Source: Nocardia lijiangensis NBRC 108240
Lineage (GTDB): Bacteria; Actinomycetota; Actinomycetes; Mycobacteriales; Mycobacteriaceae
Direction of reading: 5' to 3'
Assembly (NCBI RefSeq): GCF_001613045.1
Contig: NZ_BDBP01000030.1
Location: forward strand, 1-64,000
Length of the DNA stretch: 64,000 nucleotides
Notes under the pieces: model-generated
The model's database searches: none
What the model was told of the DNA's origin: nothing
The model's input: only the letters and a program-made list of their open reading frames with translations
In this document: positions 53,469-62,795 of the stretch, piece after piece
Layout: every line of letters starts with the position of its first letter
Numbering within the stretch: the first letter of the stretch is position 1
Position numbers and translations under genes: made by a program

Positions 53469-54083
53469 TCAGCGTTGTGTCGTGAGCGCCGAGTGCAGTG
53501 TCGCCGACCACTGCTGGACGATCTCCTTGCGGCGGGCCGAGTCGTCGGTGAGGACGTCGGCGAGGCCGAGGCCGCGAGCCAGGTCGAGGGTGGCCTGTAC
53601 CAGGTGGTGCGCGACGGGATCGGAGTCGTCGACGCCGAGCGCCTCGACGGCCCTGCGGTGCGCGATCCGGCCGAACTTCGCTTCCAAGGGCACGATGCGT
53701 TCGCGCAGAACCGGGTCGGCGGCGGCGTGCGTCCACACCTGGAGTGCCGCCTTGAACAGCGGGGAGGTGTAGGACTCGACCAGTCCCGCCACGACGGCCT
53801 CGGTCCGCCCCACTCCTTCGGCCACGTCCGCGACCGTCCGAGCCTCCGCCGTGGCCTGATCCATGCGGGTGTCGAACATGTACTCCAACGCACCGGTGAT
53901 CAGGTCTTCCCTGGTCGGGAAATGATGCTGTGCCGCACCGCGCGACACCCCCGCCCGTTCGGCGACCACCGCGACCGTGGCGGCGGCCCAGCCCATCTCG
54001 GCCAGGCAGTCGATGGTCGCCTCGAGCAGGCGCTGCCGGGTTGCTCGGCTGCGGTCCTGCTTGGGTTCGTGGGGTGTCGCCAT
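53469..54083 (-). CDS. TetR-family regulator of the acyl-CoA catabolic operon
   Basis: A 204-residue regulator with an HTH at about residues 18-62 (LLEATIDCLAEMGWAAATVAVVAERAGVSRGAAQHHFPTREDLI) and a TetR_C domain. It is the last gene of the seven-gene minus-strand operon, starting 5 bases after the enoyl-CoA hydratase stop, so it would be made together with the enzymes and could feed back on the operon promoter near 62.7 kb. It converges on the sigma gene. Confidence 0.88.
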   Translation of the reverse strand: MATPHEPKQDRSRATRQRLLEATIDCLAEMGWAAATVAVVAERAGVSRGAAQHHFPTREDLITGALEYMFDTRMDQATAEARTVADVAEGVGRTEAVVAGLVESYTSPLFKAALQVWTHAAADPVLRERIVPLEAKFGRIAHRRAVEALGVDDSDPVAHHLVQATLDLARGLGLADVLTDDSARRKEIVQQWSATLHSALTTQR

Positions 54084-54088
54084 GGCGC

Positions 54089-54871
54089 TTATTCTGCCCA
54101 GCTCGGTGCGCGCCGCTGCAGGAAGGCCAGCATGCCTTCGTGCACCTCGGGGGTGCCGAAGAAGCTCGCCGAACGCCGCGCGAGTTCCTCGGCCGAGGCG
54201 TCGAACCCCGCCAGGATGTCCGCGTTGACCAGACGCTTCGCCTCGGCCAGTCCCTGCGGCGAGCCTTTGCGCAGCTCGCCGATCAGCCGCGCGACTTCGG
54301 CCGCAGGGTCCTCGGCGGTGATGGTGACCAGCCCGATCTCGGTGGCGACGTCGGCGCCGAACTTCTCGCCGGTCATGTAGTAGCGGCTGGCGGCGCGCGG
54401 GCTCAGCCGCGGCAGCAGGGTGAGCGAGATCATGAAGGGCGCCAGCCCGATTCGCACCTCGGTGAGCGCGAAGGAGCTGCCCGGCCCGGCCACCACCAGG
54501 TCGCAGGCCGCGACGATGCCCATGCCGCCCGCGCGCACATTGCCGTCGATCTGCGCGATCACCGGCTTCGGGGTCTCCACGAGCCTGCGCAGCACGCCGA
54601 TCATCACGCGCGTGCGCTGATCGGCGGCCACCGCGGGATCGGCGTCGCTGGCCTCGCTGAGGTCGGCGCCCGCGCAGAAGGTGTTGCCGGTATGCGCGAG
54701 CACGATGCCGCGCACCGCGGGATCGGCGGCCGCGTCATCGAGGCCGCTGAGCAGTTCGGCGACCAGGCGCGAGGACAGTGCGTTGCGGTTGTGCGGAGAG
54801 TCGAGGGTGAGGACCGCGAAGCCGTCGCGGACCTCGTAGCGAACGAGCGGCGCGGTGGAAGTGTCGGTCAT
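54089..54871 (-). CDS. Enoyl-CoA hydratase/isomerase family protein
   Basis: A 260-residue crotonase-fold protein. The CoA and oxyanion-hole segments are GNTFCAGADLSEA near residues 62-74 and IDGNVRAGGMGIVAACDLVVA near 107-127. The second catalytic Glu position reads TEVRIGLAPF and is similar to that of mycobacterial EchA7 as I recall it. GGAGG precedes the ATG. It probably hydrates the glutaconyl-type CoA made by the carboxylase of this operon. A 68-base gap separates it from the upstream dehydrogenase gene. Confidence 0.88.
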   Translation of the reverse strand: MTDTSTAPLVRYEVRDGFAVLTLDSPHNRNALSSRLVAELLSGLDDAAADPAVRGIVLAHTGNTFCAGADLSEASDADPAVAADQRTRVMIGVLRRLVETPKPVIAQIDGNVRAGGMGIVAACDLVVAGPGSSFALTEVRIGLAPFMISLTLLPRLSPRAASRYYMTGEKFGADVATEIGLVTITAEDPAAEVARLIGELRKGSPQGLAEAKRLVNADILAGFDASAEELARRSASFFGTPEVHEGMLAFLQRRAPSWAE

Positions 54872-54939
54872 TCGGGCCTCCTGTGGTTCGATCGAGAATC
54901 CCGCTCCAGCCGGTGCCGACCGGAGCGGGATCGGCTGCG

Positions 54940-56100
54940 TCAGTAGGACTTCGGCAGGCCCAGCGAGAACTGGGCGACGAAGTTGAGCACCATCTCACGG
55001 CTGACCGGAGCGATCCTGCCGATGCGCGACGCGGCGAGCATGGCCGCCAGACCGTAGTCCGCGGTGAGACCCGCGCCGCCGTGCGTCTGGATCGCCTGGT
55101 CCAGCGCCTTGATGCTGGCCTCGGCCGCCGCGTACTTGGCCATGTTCGCGGCTTCGGCGGCGCCCATCTCCTCGCCCGCGTCGTAGAGCGTCGCGGCCTT
55201 CTGCATCATCAGCTTGGCCATTTCCAGCTCGATCTTCACCTGCGCCAGCGGATGCGAAATGCCTTGGTGCGCACCGATCGGCGTCTTCCAGACCTTGCGC
55301 TCCTTGGCGTATTCCACGGCGCGGTCGATGGCGTAGCGGCCGAGACCGACAGCCATCGCGGCGCCCATGATCCGCTCCGGGTTCAGGCCGGCGAACAGCT
55401 GCATCAGCGCGGCGTCCTCCTTACCGACCAGGGCGTTGGAGGGCAGGCGGACGTCGTCGAGGAACAGGTTGTACTGGTGGTCCGGCTCGATGATGTCCAT
55501 CTCCTGCGCCGTCTTGGTGAAGCCGGGCGCGTCGGTGGGCACGATGAACAGGGCGGGCTTGAGCTTGCCGGTCTTGTGGTCCTCGGTGCGCGAGACGATC
55601 AGCACCGCTTCGGCCTGGTCCACGCCCGAGATGAAGATCTTGCGGCCGTTGAGAATCCAGTCGTCACCGTCGCGGCGGGCGGTGGTGGTGATCTGGTGCG
55701 AGTTGGACCCGGCGTCGGGTTCGGTGATGCCGAAGACCATCCGGCCCGTGCCGTCGGCGAGCTTGGGCAGCCACTCCTGCTTCTGCTCGTCGGTGCCGTA
55801 CTTGGTGATGATGGTGCCGCAGATGGCCGGGGAGACCACCATCAGCAGCAGGCCCGCGCCCTGCGCCGACAGCTCCTCCATCACCAGCGCCAGCTCGTAC
55901 ATGCCCGCGCCACCGCCGCCGTACTCCTCGGGCAGATTCACACCGAGGAACCCGAGTTTGCCTGCCTCGTCCCACAATTCGGTGAGCGGCTCGTTCTTGC
56001 GTGCCCTGGGCAGCACGTAGTCGCGGTAGGTGTACTTCGCGGCGAGGGCGGCTACCGCGGCCCGCAGCTGCTTGCGCTCGTCGGATTCGATGAAGGACAT
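54940..56100 (-). CDS. Acyl-CoA dehydrogenase (FadE12-like)
   Basis: A 386-residue flavoenzyme. The ATG at 56100 gives the normal family length, with AGGAG 12 bases upstream. The signature loops are VFGITEPDAGSNSHQITTTARRDGD and KEFEVWK-like residues near the centre, with YAKERKVWKTPIGAHQGISHPLAQ and IQTHGGAGLTADYGL in the C-terminal helical domain. It introduces an alpha-beta double bond into an acyl-CoA and passes electrons to ETF. It starts 4 bases after the carboxylase alpha-subunit stop. Confidence 0.92.
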   Translation of the reverse strand: MSFIESDERKQLRAAVAALAAKYTYRDYVLPRARKNEPLTELWDEAGKLGFLGVNLPEEYGGGGAGMYELALVMEELSAQGAGLLLMVVSPAICGTIITKYGTDEQKQEWLPKLADGTGRMVFGITEPDAGSNSHQITTTARRDGDDWILNGRKIFISGVDQAEAVLIVSRTEDHKTGKLKPALFIVPTDAPGFTKTAQEMDIIEPDHQYNLFLDDVRLPSNALVGKEDAALMQLFAGLNPERIMGAAMAVGLGRYAIDRAVEYAKERKVWKTPIGAHQGISHPLAQVKIELEMAKLMMQKAATLYDAGEEMGAAEAANMAKYAAAEASIKALDQAIQTHGGAGLTADYGLAAMLAASRIGRIAPVSREMVLNFVAQFSLGLPKSY

Positions 56101-56104
56101 GAGG

Positions 56105-58159
56105 TTACTGCTCCTGGTTCTCGTTGACCGCGTCGTCGGGATCCACGACGGCAAGGACGGCGCCGATGTCGACCTGCTGGCCGACGGTGACATTGAGTGC
56201 GCTCAGCACACCGGAGGCGGGCGCGGCGATCGTGTGTTCCATCTTCATCGCCTCCAGCCACAGAATCGGCTGCCCGGCGTCCACCCGGCTGCCGACCTCC
56301 GCGCCGAGCCGGATCACGCTGCCCGGCATGGGCGCGAGCAGCGAACCGGTGGCCACCTGGTCGGCCGGATCGCTGAAGCGCGGTAGCCTGCGGGCGCTCA
56401 CCGGTCCGAGCGGCGAGTCGACGCAGACCAGATCGCCGTAGCGCGCGACGGTGAACACGCGCCGCACCGGTCCGCGTTCGCCCGGGACGTTCAGCACCAC
56501 CCGCTCGGGGCTCAGCTCCACCAGCTCGACGCCCTCGTGGCCGTCGATCGTCGCGCCGTCGCGGGTGAACCGGTAGCCGACCTCGTGCACGCCGCTGGTG
56601 CGGCTCTCGTAGGACTTGCGCTGCGACTGCGAAGGCAGGTTGCGCCAGCCGCTCGGCAGCCCGCCGCCGACCCGCGCCGCCGCGCGTTTGTCCGCGGCAT
56701 CCGCGAGAGCCGCGGCGACGAGGGACAGCGCCTCGTCGGACTCCCACGCCAAAGGTTCTGCGAGCGAATCCAATCCGTGCGTCTCGAAGAACGCGGTGTC
56801 GGTGTCGCCCGCCAGGAAGGCCGGGTGGCGCAGCACCCGCACCAGCAGGTCGCGGTTGGTCACCAGACCGTGGATACGGGCCCGCTGCAAAGCCGAGGCG
56901 AGCAGACGCGCTGCCTCCGTGCGGGTCTCGGCGTAGGAGATGACCTTGGCCAGCATCGGGTCGTAGTGCACGCCGACGACCGAACCATCGACGACGCCGG
57001 TGTCCAGGCGCACGCCCGCTCGGTCCAGTAGATCGAATTCCGTAGTGACCGAAGGGATGTCGATGCGGTGCACGGTGCCGCTCTGCGGCTGCCAGTCGTG
57101 CGCCGGGTCCTCCGCGTAGAGCCGGACCTCGATCGAATGTCCGCGCATGGCGGGCGGTTCGGCGGGTAGCGCACCGCCCGCGGCCACCTCCAGTTGCAGG
57201 CGAACGAGATCCAGGCCGGTGGTGCATTCGGTGACCGGATGTTCCACCTGGAGACGGGTGTTCATCTCCAGGAAGAAGAAGTCGCCCTGTTCGTCGGCCA
57301 GGAACTCGACGGTGCCCGCGCCGGTGTAGCCGATCGCACCGGCCGCGAGCCGCGCCGCCTCGAACAACCTCTCGCGCATGCCGTCCACGCGCTCGACCAG
57401 CGGCGACGGCGCCTCCTCGACCACCTTCTGGTGACGCCGCTGAATCGAGCACTCGCGCTCACCGACCGACCAGATCGTGCCGTGCGTATCGGCCATCACC
57501 TGGACTTCGATATGCCTGCCGGTCTCGAGGTAGCGCTCGCAGAACACGGTCGGGTCGCCGAACGCGGATTCGGCCTCGCGCCGGGCCGCCGCGATCTGCG
57601 GTTCCAGGTCGGCGAGTTCGCGCACCACCCGCATACCGCGCCCGCCGCCACCGGCGGACGCCTTGATCAGCACCGGCAAGTGCGCCTCGGTGACCTCGGC
57701 CGGGTCCAGCTCCGCGAGCACCGGCACGCCCGCGGCGTCCATCATCTTCTTGGACGCGACCTTCGAGCCCATCTGCTCGATGGCCTCGATCGGCGGTCCG
57801 ATCCACACCAGTCCGGCGGCCTGCACGGCGCGGGCGAATTCGGCGTTCTCCGAAAGGAATCCGTAGCCGGGGTGGATAGCGTCGGCACCGGCCGAGAGCG
57901 CGGCCTCGACGATCAGCTCGCCGCGCAGGTAGGTCTCGGCGGGGGTGTTGCCGGGGAGCCGGACCGCGGCGTCGGCCTCGCCGACGTGCGGGGCCGCGGC
58001 GTCCGCGTCCGAGTACACGGCGACGGTGCCCAGACCCATCCGCCGACAGGTGGCGAAAACCCGGCGGGCGATCTCGCCGCGATTGGCGACCAACACATTG
58101 GAAAGCCCGCCCGTCACCCGGCCGCCACCCCTCACGGAATCACTGCGTGATGCTGTCAT
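56105..58159 (-). CDS. Acyl-CoA carboxylase alpha subunit (biotin carboxylase and BCCP)
   Basis: A 684-residue protein from ATG at 58159; a GTG at 58117 would give 670 aa, closer to mycobacterial AccA2 (about 667). The biotin carboxylase domain starts VLVANRGEIARRVFATCRRMG; the ATP-grasp glycine-rich loop is KASAGGGGRGMRVV, with FLEMNTRLQVEHPVTE. The biotinyl domain is C-terminal with the biotinylated Lys in EAMKM. It carboxylates its biotin for transfer by the beta subunit encoded upstream. Resemblance is to methylcrotonyl/geranyl-CoA carboxylase types; the acyl substrate is unproven. Confidence 0.92.
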   Translation of the reverse strand: MTASRSDSVRGGGRVTGGLSNVLVANRGEIARRVFATCRRMGLGTVAVYSDADAAAPHVGEADAAVRLPGNTPAETYLRGELIVEAALSAGADAIHPGYGFLSENAEFARAVQAAGLVWIGPPIEAIEQMGSKVASKKMMDAAGVPVLAELDPAEVTEAHLPVLIKASAGGGGRGMRVVRELADLEPQIAAARREAESAFGDPTVFCERYLETGRHIEVQVMADTHGTIWSVGERECSIQRRHQKVVEEAPSPLVERVDGMRERLFEAARLAAGAIGYTGAGTVEFLADEQGDFFFLEMNTRLQVEHPVTECTTGLDLVRLQLEVAAGGALPAEPPAMRGHSIEVRLYAEDPAHDWQPQSGTVHRIDIPSVTTEFDLLDRAGVRLDTGVVDGSVVGVHYDPMLAKVISYAETRTEAARLLASALQRARIHGLVTNRDLLVRVLRHPAFLAGDTDTAFFETHGLDSLAEPLAWESDEALSLVAAALADAADKRAAARVGGGLPSGWRNLPSQSQRKSYESRTSGVHEVGYRFTRDGATIDGHEGVELVELSPERVVLNVPGERGPVRRVFTVARYGDLVCVDSPLGPVSARRLPRFSDPADQVATGSLLAPMPGSVIRLGAEVGSRVDAGQPILWLEAMKMEHTIAAPASGVLSALNVTVGQQVDIGAVLAVVDPDDAVNENQEQ

Positions 58160-58173
58160 ATTCACGGCTGGCC

Positions 58174-59772
58174 TCACATCCGGAAGACGCCGAAGCCCTC
58201 GGCGCCCTTGATCGGGGCATTGTGGATGGCCGAGAGCGCCATGCCCAATACCGTGCGGGTGTCGCGGGGGTCGATGACGCCGTCGTCGTAGAGCCTGCCC
58301 GACATGAACATCGGCAGCGACTCGGCCTCGATCTGCGCCTCGATCATGGCGCGCATGCCCGCGTCGGCCTCCTCGTTGAACGGCATGCCCTTCGCCTCGG
58401 CGGCGGCGCGGCCGACGATCGAGATGACACCGGCCAGCTGCGCGCCGCCCATCACCGCGGATTTCGCACTGGGCCAGGCGAAGACGAAGCGCGGATCGTA
58501 GGCGCGACCGCACATGCCGTAGTGCCCCGCGCCGTAGGAGGCGCCCATCAGCAGCGAGATGTGCGGCACCTTGGAGTTGGAGACCGCGTTGATCATCATC
58601 GCGCCGTGCTTGATGATGCCCTTCTGCTCGAACTCCTTGCCGACCATGTAGCCGGTGGTGTTGTGCAGGAACAACAGTGGCGTATCCGACTGGTTGGCCA
58701 GCTGGATGAACTGCGCCGCCTTCTGCGCTTCCTCGGAGAACAGCACACCGCGCGCGTTGGCCAGGATGCCGACCGGATAGCCGTGCAGCTCGGCCCAGCC
58801 GGTGACCAGGCTGCTGCCGTACAGCGGCTTGAACTCGTCGAAATCGGAGCCGTCCACGACGCGCGCGATCACCTCGCGCGGATCGAACGGGATCTTCAGA
58901 TCGGAGGGGACGATGCCGAGCAGCTCCTCCTGATCGAACAGCGGCTCGATCACCTCCGCGCGCGGCGCGGGACCCTGCTTCTTCCAGTTCAGGCGTCTGA
59001 CAATGGATCGACCGATGCGGATCGCGTCCTGCTCGTCGATGGCCAGGTAGTCGGCCAGACCCGATGTCCTGGCGTGCATTTCGGCGCCGCCGAGGGATTC
59101 GTCGTCGGACTCCTCACCGGTGGCCATCTTCACCAGCGGCGGACCGCCGAGGAACACCTTGGAGCGCTCCTTGATCATCACGGTGTAGTCCGACATGCCC
59201 GGGACATAGGCGCCGCCCGCCGTGGAGTTGCCGAACACCAGCGCGATGGTCGGAATGCCCATCGCGGACAGCTTCGTCAGGTCGCGGAACATCCGGCCGC
59301 CGGGGACGAAAACCTCCTTCTGCGTGGGCAGGTCGGCGCCACCGGACTCCACGAGGCCGATCACCGGCAGCCGGTTCTCCATGGCGATGTCGTTCATGCG
59401 CAGGTTCTTGCGCAACGTCCACGGGTTGGAGGTGCCGCCGCGCACCGTGGGATCCGGTGCGACGATCATGCATTCGACGCCTTCGACGATGCCGATGCCC
59501 GCGATGACGCTGCCGCCCACGTGGAAGTCGCTGCCCCACGCGGCAAGCGGGCACAGCTCGAGGAACGGCGAGTCCTCGTCGATGAGCAGTTCGATGCGTT
59601 CGCGCGCGGTCAGCTTGCCGCGCTTGCGGTGCCGCGCCATCTTGTCCGGGCCGCCGCCCGCGACGTTCTTGGCGAATTCGGCACCGATCTCGGTGAGCTT
59701 GGTGGTCATCGCCTCCGCGGCGGCGGTGTACTCCACCGATCCGCTGTCGAGGGTGCTGTGCAGAGTCGTCAT
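58174..59772 (-). CDS. Acyl-CoA carboxylase beta subunit (carboxyltransferase)
   Basis: A 532-residue carboxyltransferase of the MCC/AccD family. The N-domain has KLTARERIELLIDEDSPFLELCPLA and NSTAGGAYVPGMSDYTVM; the C-domain has TPLLFLHNTTGYMVGKEFEQKG and LLMGASYGAGHYGMCGRAYDPRF, which build the acyl-CoA pocket and oxyanion sites. The HNTTGYMVG stretch resembles methylcrotonyl-CoA and geranyl-CoA carboxylases. The start overlaps the stop of the upstream dehydrogenase gene (ATGA). Confidence 0.93.
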   Translation of the reverse strand: MTTLHSTLDSGSVEYTAAAEAMTTKLTEIGAEFAKNVAGGGPDKMARHRKRGKLTARERIELLIDEDSPFLELCPLAAWGSDFHVGGSVIAGIGIVEGVECMIVAPDPTVRGGTSNPWTLRKNLRMNDIAMENRLPVIGLVESGGADLPTQKEVFVPGGRMFRDLTKLSAMGIPTIALVFGNSTAGGAYVPGMSDYTVMIKERSKVFLGGPPLVKMATGEESDDESLGGAEMHARTSGLADYLAIDEQDAIRIGRSIVRRLNWKKQGPAPRAEVIEPLFDQEELLGIVPSDLKIPFDPREVIARVVDGSDFDEFKPLYGSSLVTGWAELHGYPVGILANARGVLFSEEAQKAAQFIQLANQSDTPLLFLHNTTGYMVGKEFEQKGIIKHGAMMINAVSNSKVPHISLLMGASYGAGHYGMCGRAYDPRFVFAWPSAKSAVMGGAQLAGVISIVGRAAAEAKGMPFNEEADAGMRAMIEAQIEAESLPMFMSGRLYDDGVIDPRDTRTVLGMALSAIHNAPIKGAEGFGVFRM

Positions 59773-60926
59773 GACTGGTACCCCAATCGTTTGGCGGCGA
59801 GTGCGGTCAGGATTTCGGTGGTGCCACCGCCGATGCCGAGAATGCGGATGTCACGGTACTGGCGCTCCACCTCGGACTCGCTCATGTAGCCGAGACCGCC
59901 GAAGAGCTGCACGGCCTGATTGGCCACCCACTCGCCCGCCTCGACGGCGGTGTTCTTGGCGAAGCACACCTCGGCGATCAGGTCGGTCTCGCCATTGGCA
60001 CTGCGCTGCACCACATCTCGGGTGTACACGCGGGCGACATCGATGCGCCGGGCCATCTCGGTCACCGTGTTCTGCACGGCCTGCCTGCTGATCAGCGGGC
60101 GGCCGAAGGTCTCGCGGTTGCGCACCCATTCGAGGGTCAGGTCCAGGCAGCGCTGCGCCTGCGAATACGCCTGCACCGCGAGGCCGACCCGCTCGCTGAC
60201 GAACGCGCCCGCGATCTGATAGAAGCCGGAGTTCTCCGTGCCGACCAGGTTCTCGACCGGCACCCGCACGTCGACGTAGGACAGTTCCGCGGTGTCGGAG
60301 GCGCGCCAGCCCATCTTGTCCAGCTTGCGGCTGACGGTGAACCCGGGCGTGCCCTTCTCCACGATCAGCAGCGAGATGCCACCGGAGCCGGGGCCGCCGG
60401 TGCGCACCGCGGTGACCACGAAGTCGGCGCGGCAGCCGGAGGTGATGTAGGTCTTCGCGCCGTTGACGATGTAGTGGTCGCCGTCGCGGCGCGCGGTGGT
60501 GGTGAGGTGGCCGACATCGGAGCCGCCGCCCGGTTCGGTGATGGCCAGCGAACCGATCTTCTCCCCGGCCAGGGTCGGACGGGCGAAGCGCTCGATCAGG
60601 TCCTCGTTGCCGGAGGCGATGATGTGCGGCACCGAGATGCCGCAGGTGAACAGGGAAGCGAACAGTCCGCCGGAGGCACCCGCCTGGTGGATCTCCTCGC
60701 AGACGATCATGGCGTCCACACCGTCGCCGCCGGAACCGCCCGCCGACTCGGGGAACTGCGCGCCGAGCAGGCCCAGCGCGCCCGCCTTCTTGTGCAGCTC
60801 ACGGGGGATCTCGCCGTCACGCTCCCAGTCGCCGAGGTATGGCAGAACCTCGCGCTCGACGAAACCGCGCACGGTGGCGCGCAATTCGCGCCGCTCCGGT
60901 GTATTCCACGGACTGACTATGGTCAT
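59769..60926 (-). CDS. Acyl-CoA dehydrogenase (FadE13-like)
   Basis: A 385-residue flavoenzyme: LAITEPGGGSDVGHLTTTARRDGDHYIVNGAKTYITSG is the FAD/substrate loop, WVRNRETFGRPLISRQAVQN the helical region, and QLFGGLGYMSESEVERQYRDIRILGIGGGTTEI the C-terminal catalytic region, typical of AtuD/citronellyl- or isovaleryl-CoA dehydrogenases. Both ends overlap neighbours by 4 bases (DUF1446 upstream, carboxylase beta downstream). It is a second dehydrogenase of this pathway, distinct from the one at 54940. Confidence 0.92.
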   Translation of the reverse strand: MTIVSPWNTPERRELRATVRGFVEREVLPYLGDWERDGEIPRELHKKAGALGLLGAQFPESAGGSGGDGVDAMIVCEEIHQAGASGGLFASLFTCGISVPHIIASGNEDLIERFARPTLAGEKIGSLAITEPGGGSDVGHLTTTARRDGDHYIVNGAKTYITSGCRADFVVTAVRTGGPGSGGISLLIVEKGTPGFTVSRKLDKMGWRASDTAELSYVDVRVPVENLVGTENSGFYQIAGAFVSERVGLAVQAYSQAQRCLDLTLEWVRNRETFGRPLISRQAVQNTVTEMARRIDVARVYTRDVVQRSANGETDLIAEVCFAKNTAVEAGEWVANQAVQLFGGLGYMSESEVERQYRDIRILGIGGGTTEILTALAAKRLGYQS

Positions 60927-62638
60927 GAGAGCAGCTCCACGGGGATATCGAGGTGGCGGGAGCGCAGCCATTCGCCGAGCCCCTTGGCCTGCGGATCGAA
61001 GCGAGCCTGGTAGGCCACGCCCTTGCCGAGCAGGCCGGAGATGATGAAGTTCACGGCGCGCAGGTTCGGCAGGACGTGCCGGGTGACGGTCAGCGGCGCG
61101 GCCTCCGGCAGCAGTTCCTTGACCCGCTCCACGGTGAGCGTGTGCACCAGCCAGCGCCACTGATCGTCGGTGCGCACCCACACACCGATGTTCGCGTCGC
61201 CGCCCTTGTCGCCGCTGCGGGCCAGCGCAATGGCGCCGAGCGGCGCGCGGCGAGTCTCGCTCGCGGCCAACGGCTCCGGCAGCTCGGGTTCCGAAACACT
61301 TTCCAGCGCCGTGGTTTCCGTCGCGGGCGCGACCTCGACGCGGGTGCCTTCCGGTAGCACCGCGGTGTGCGGCACCTCGACGGCGTCGACGAAACCGGGC
61401 GTGAACACGCCGTACGGCGAGCCGTTGCCGGGCAGGGTGGTGAAGGTGCACCCCGGGTAGCTGGCCAGGGCCAGCTCCACCGCGATGCTGGAGAAGGCGC
61501 GGCCGACCTTGTTCGGATCCGGGTCGCGCACCACGCAGCGCAGCAGCGCGCTGGCCTGCTCCTCGGTGTCGGCGTCCGGCCGGTCCAGCCGGGCAAGCGT
61601 CCACTCCAGCTCGGCCGGGCGCACCGCCAGCCAGGATTCCAGCTGACGTTGCGCCAGTGCGGCTTTCGCCTCGATGTCCAAGCCCGTCAGCACGAATTCC
61701 ATCTCGTTGCGGAAGCCGCCGAGGGTGTTCAGCGAAACCTTGAGCTGCGGCGGCGGCGCCTCGCCCGCGACACCGCTGATCAGCACCCGGTCCCGGCCCT
61801 CCTGCGTCAGCCGGATGGTGTCGAGCCGCGCCGTGACGTCCGGCCCCGCGTAGCGCGCGCCCTGGATCTCGTACATCAGCTGCGCCTCGACCGTGTCGAC
61901 AGTGACCGCGCCGCCGGTGCCCTCGTGCTTGGTGATCACACTGCTGCCGTCGCGGCGGATCTCGGCGATCGGGAAGCCGGGCCTGCCGAGATCGGCGAGT
62001 TCGGTGAACAAGGCGAAGTTGCCGCCGGTGGCCTGGGTGCTGCACTCGATGACGTGGCCCGCCACCACCGCGCCCGCGAGCGCGTCGTAATCCGTTCGGC
62101 CCCAACCGAAATGCGCGGCCGCTGGGCCCACGATCACCGAGGCGTCGGTGACCCGGCCGGTGACCACGATGTCGGCGCCCGCGTTCAGGCATTCGACGAT
62201 GCCCCACGCGCCGAGGTAGGCGTTGGCGGTGAGCGGGCTGCCGAGGCCGAGTTCGCCTGCGCGCGAGAGCAAATCGTCGCCCTCGACGTGCGCGACCTTG
62301 GCGTCCAGCCCGAGATCGGCGGCCACCTTGCGCAGCTTCTCGGCCAGCCCGGCCGGATTCAGGCCGCCGGCGTTCGCGACGATCTGCACATTGCGTTCCA
62401 GAGCGAGCCCGAGGCAGTCCTCGATCTGTTTGACGAAGGTCTTGGCGTAGCCGAGGCTCGGGTCCTTCATCCGGTCCCTGCCCAGGATCAACATCGTCAG
62501 CTCGGCGAGATAGTCGCCCGTGAGCACATCGAGCTGCCCGCCCTCGAGCATCTCGCGCATGGCGCTGAGCCGATCGCCGTAGAACCCGGAGCAGTTGCCG
62601 ATGCGGATGACATCCCGATCGGCGGCCAACTTACTCAT
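60923..62638 (-). CDS. DUF1446 / AtuA-like acyclic terpene utilisation protein
   Basis: A 571-residue protein of the AtuA family. It begins DRDVIRIGNCSGFYGDRLSAMREMLEGGQLDVLTGDYLAELTM and has the conserved core GAWGIVECLNAGADIVVTGRVTDASVIVGPAAAHFGW and GGNFALFTELAD. The C-terminal 110 residues (LARSGDKGGDANIGVWVRT) form a second conserved domain. In Pseudomonas AtuA is required for citronellol/geraniol use, but its reaction is unknown. It is the first gene of the operon; the ATG follows about 70 bases of control region containing CAAGC/GCTTG repeats. Confidence 0.9.
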   Translation of the reverse strand: MSKLAADRDVIRIGNCSGFYGDRLSAMREMLEGGQLDVLTGDYLAELTMLILGRDRMKDPSLGYAKTFVKQIEDCLGLALERNVQIVANAGGLNPAGLAEKLRKVAADLGLDAKVAHVEGDDLLSRAGELGLGSPLTANAYLGAWGIVECLNAGADIVVTGRVTDASVIVGPAAAHFGWGRTDYDALAGAVVAGHVIECSTQATGGNFALFTELADLGRPGFPIAEIRRDGSSVITKHEGTGGAVTVDTVEAQLMYEIQGARYAGPDVTARLDTIRLTQEGRDRVLISGVAGEAPPPQLKVSLNTLGGFRNEMEFVLTGLDIEAKAALAQRQLESWLAVRPAELEWTLARLDRPDADTEEQASALLRCVVRDPDPNKVGRAFSSIAVELALASYPGCTFTTLPGNGSPYGVFTPGFVDAVEVPHTAVLPEGTRVEVAPATETTALESVSEPELPEPLAASETRRAPLGAIALARSGDKGGDANIGVWVRTDDQWRWLVHTLTVERVKELLPEAAPLTVTRHVLPNLRAVNFIISGLLGKGVAYQARFDPQAKGLGEWLRSRHLDIPVELLS

Positions 62639-62708
62639 CAGCCGGAGGCCTCCCTTGCGGTGGAGTTCGCGTTCCGGTGTTCAGCATCACATCCGACCGG
62701 GAAAAAAT

Positions 62709-62738
62709 CAAGCGTGCGTGCTTGTTAATTGTTCAAGC
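62709..62738. promoter_or_regulatory. Operator candidate upstream of the DUF1446 operon
   Basis: Three half-sites alternate in orientation: CAAGC (62709-62713), GCTTG (62720-62724) and CAAGC (62734-62738), separated by 6 and 9 bases. The stretch includes the AT-rich TTGTTAATTGTT and lies between the divergent operon and the small membrane-protein gene. The operon's own TetR protein is the obvious candidate binder. Confidence 0.55.
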
Positions 62739-62795
62739 AGGTCAGGGGCACAGGCGGGCGCCCGGCGGGCGGCCTGCCGGGGCCGGGCGGGCAGA

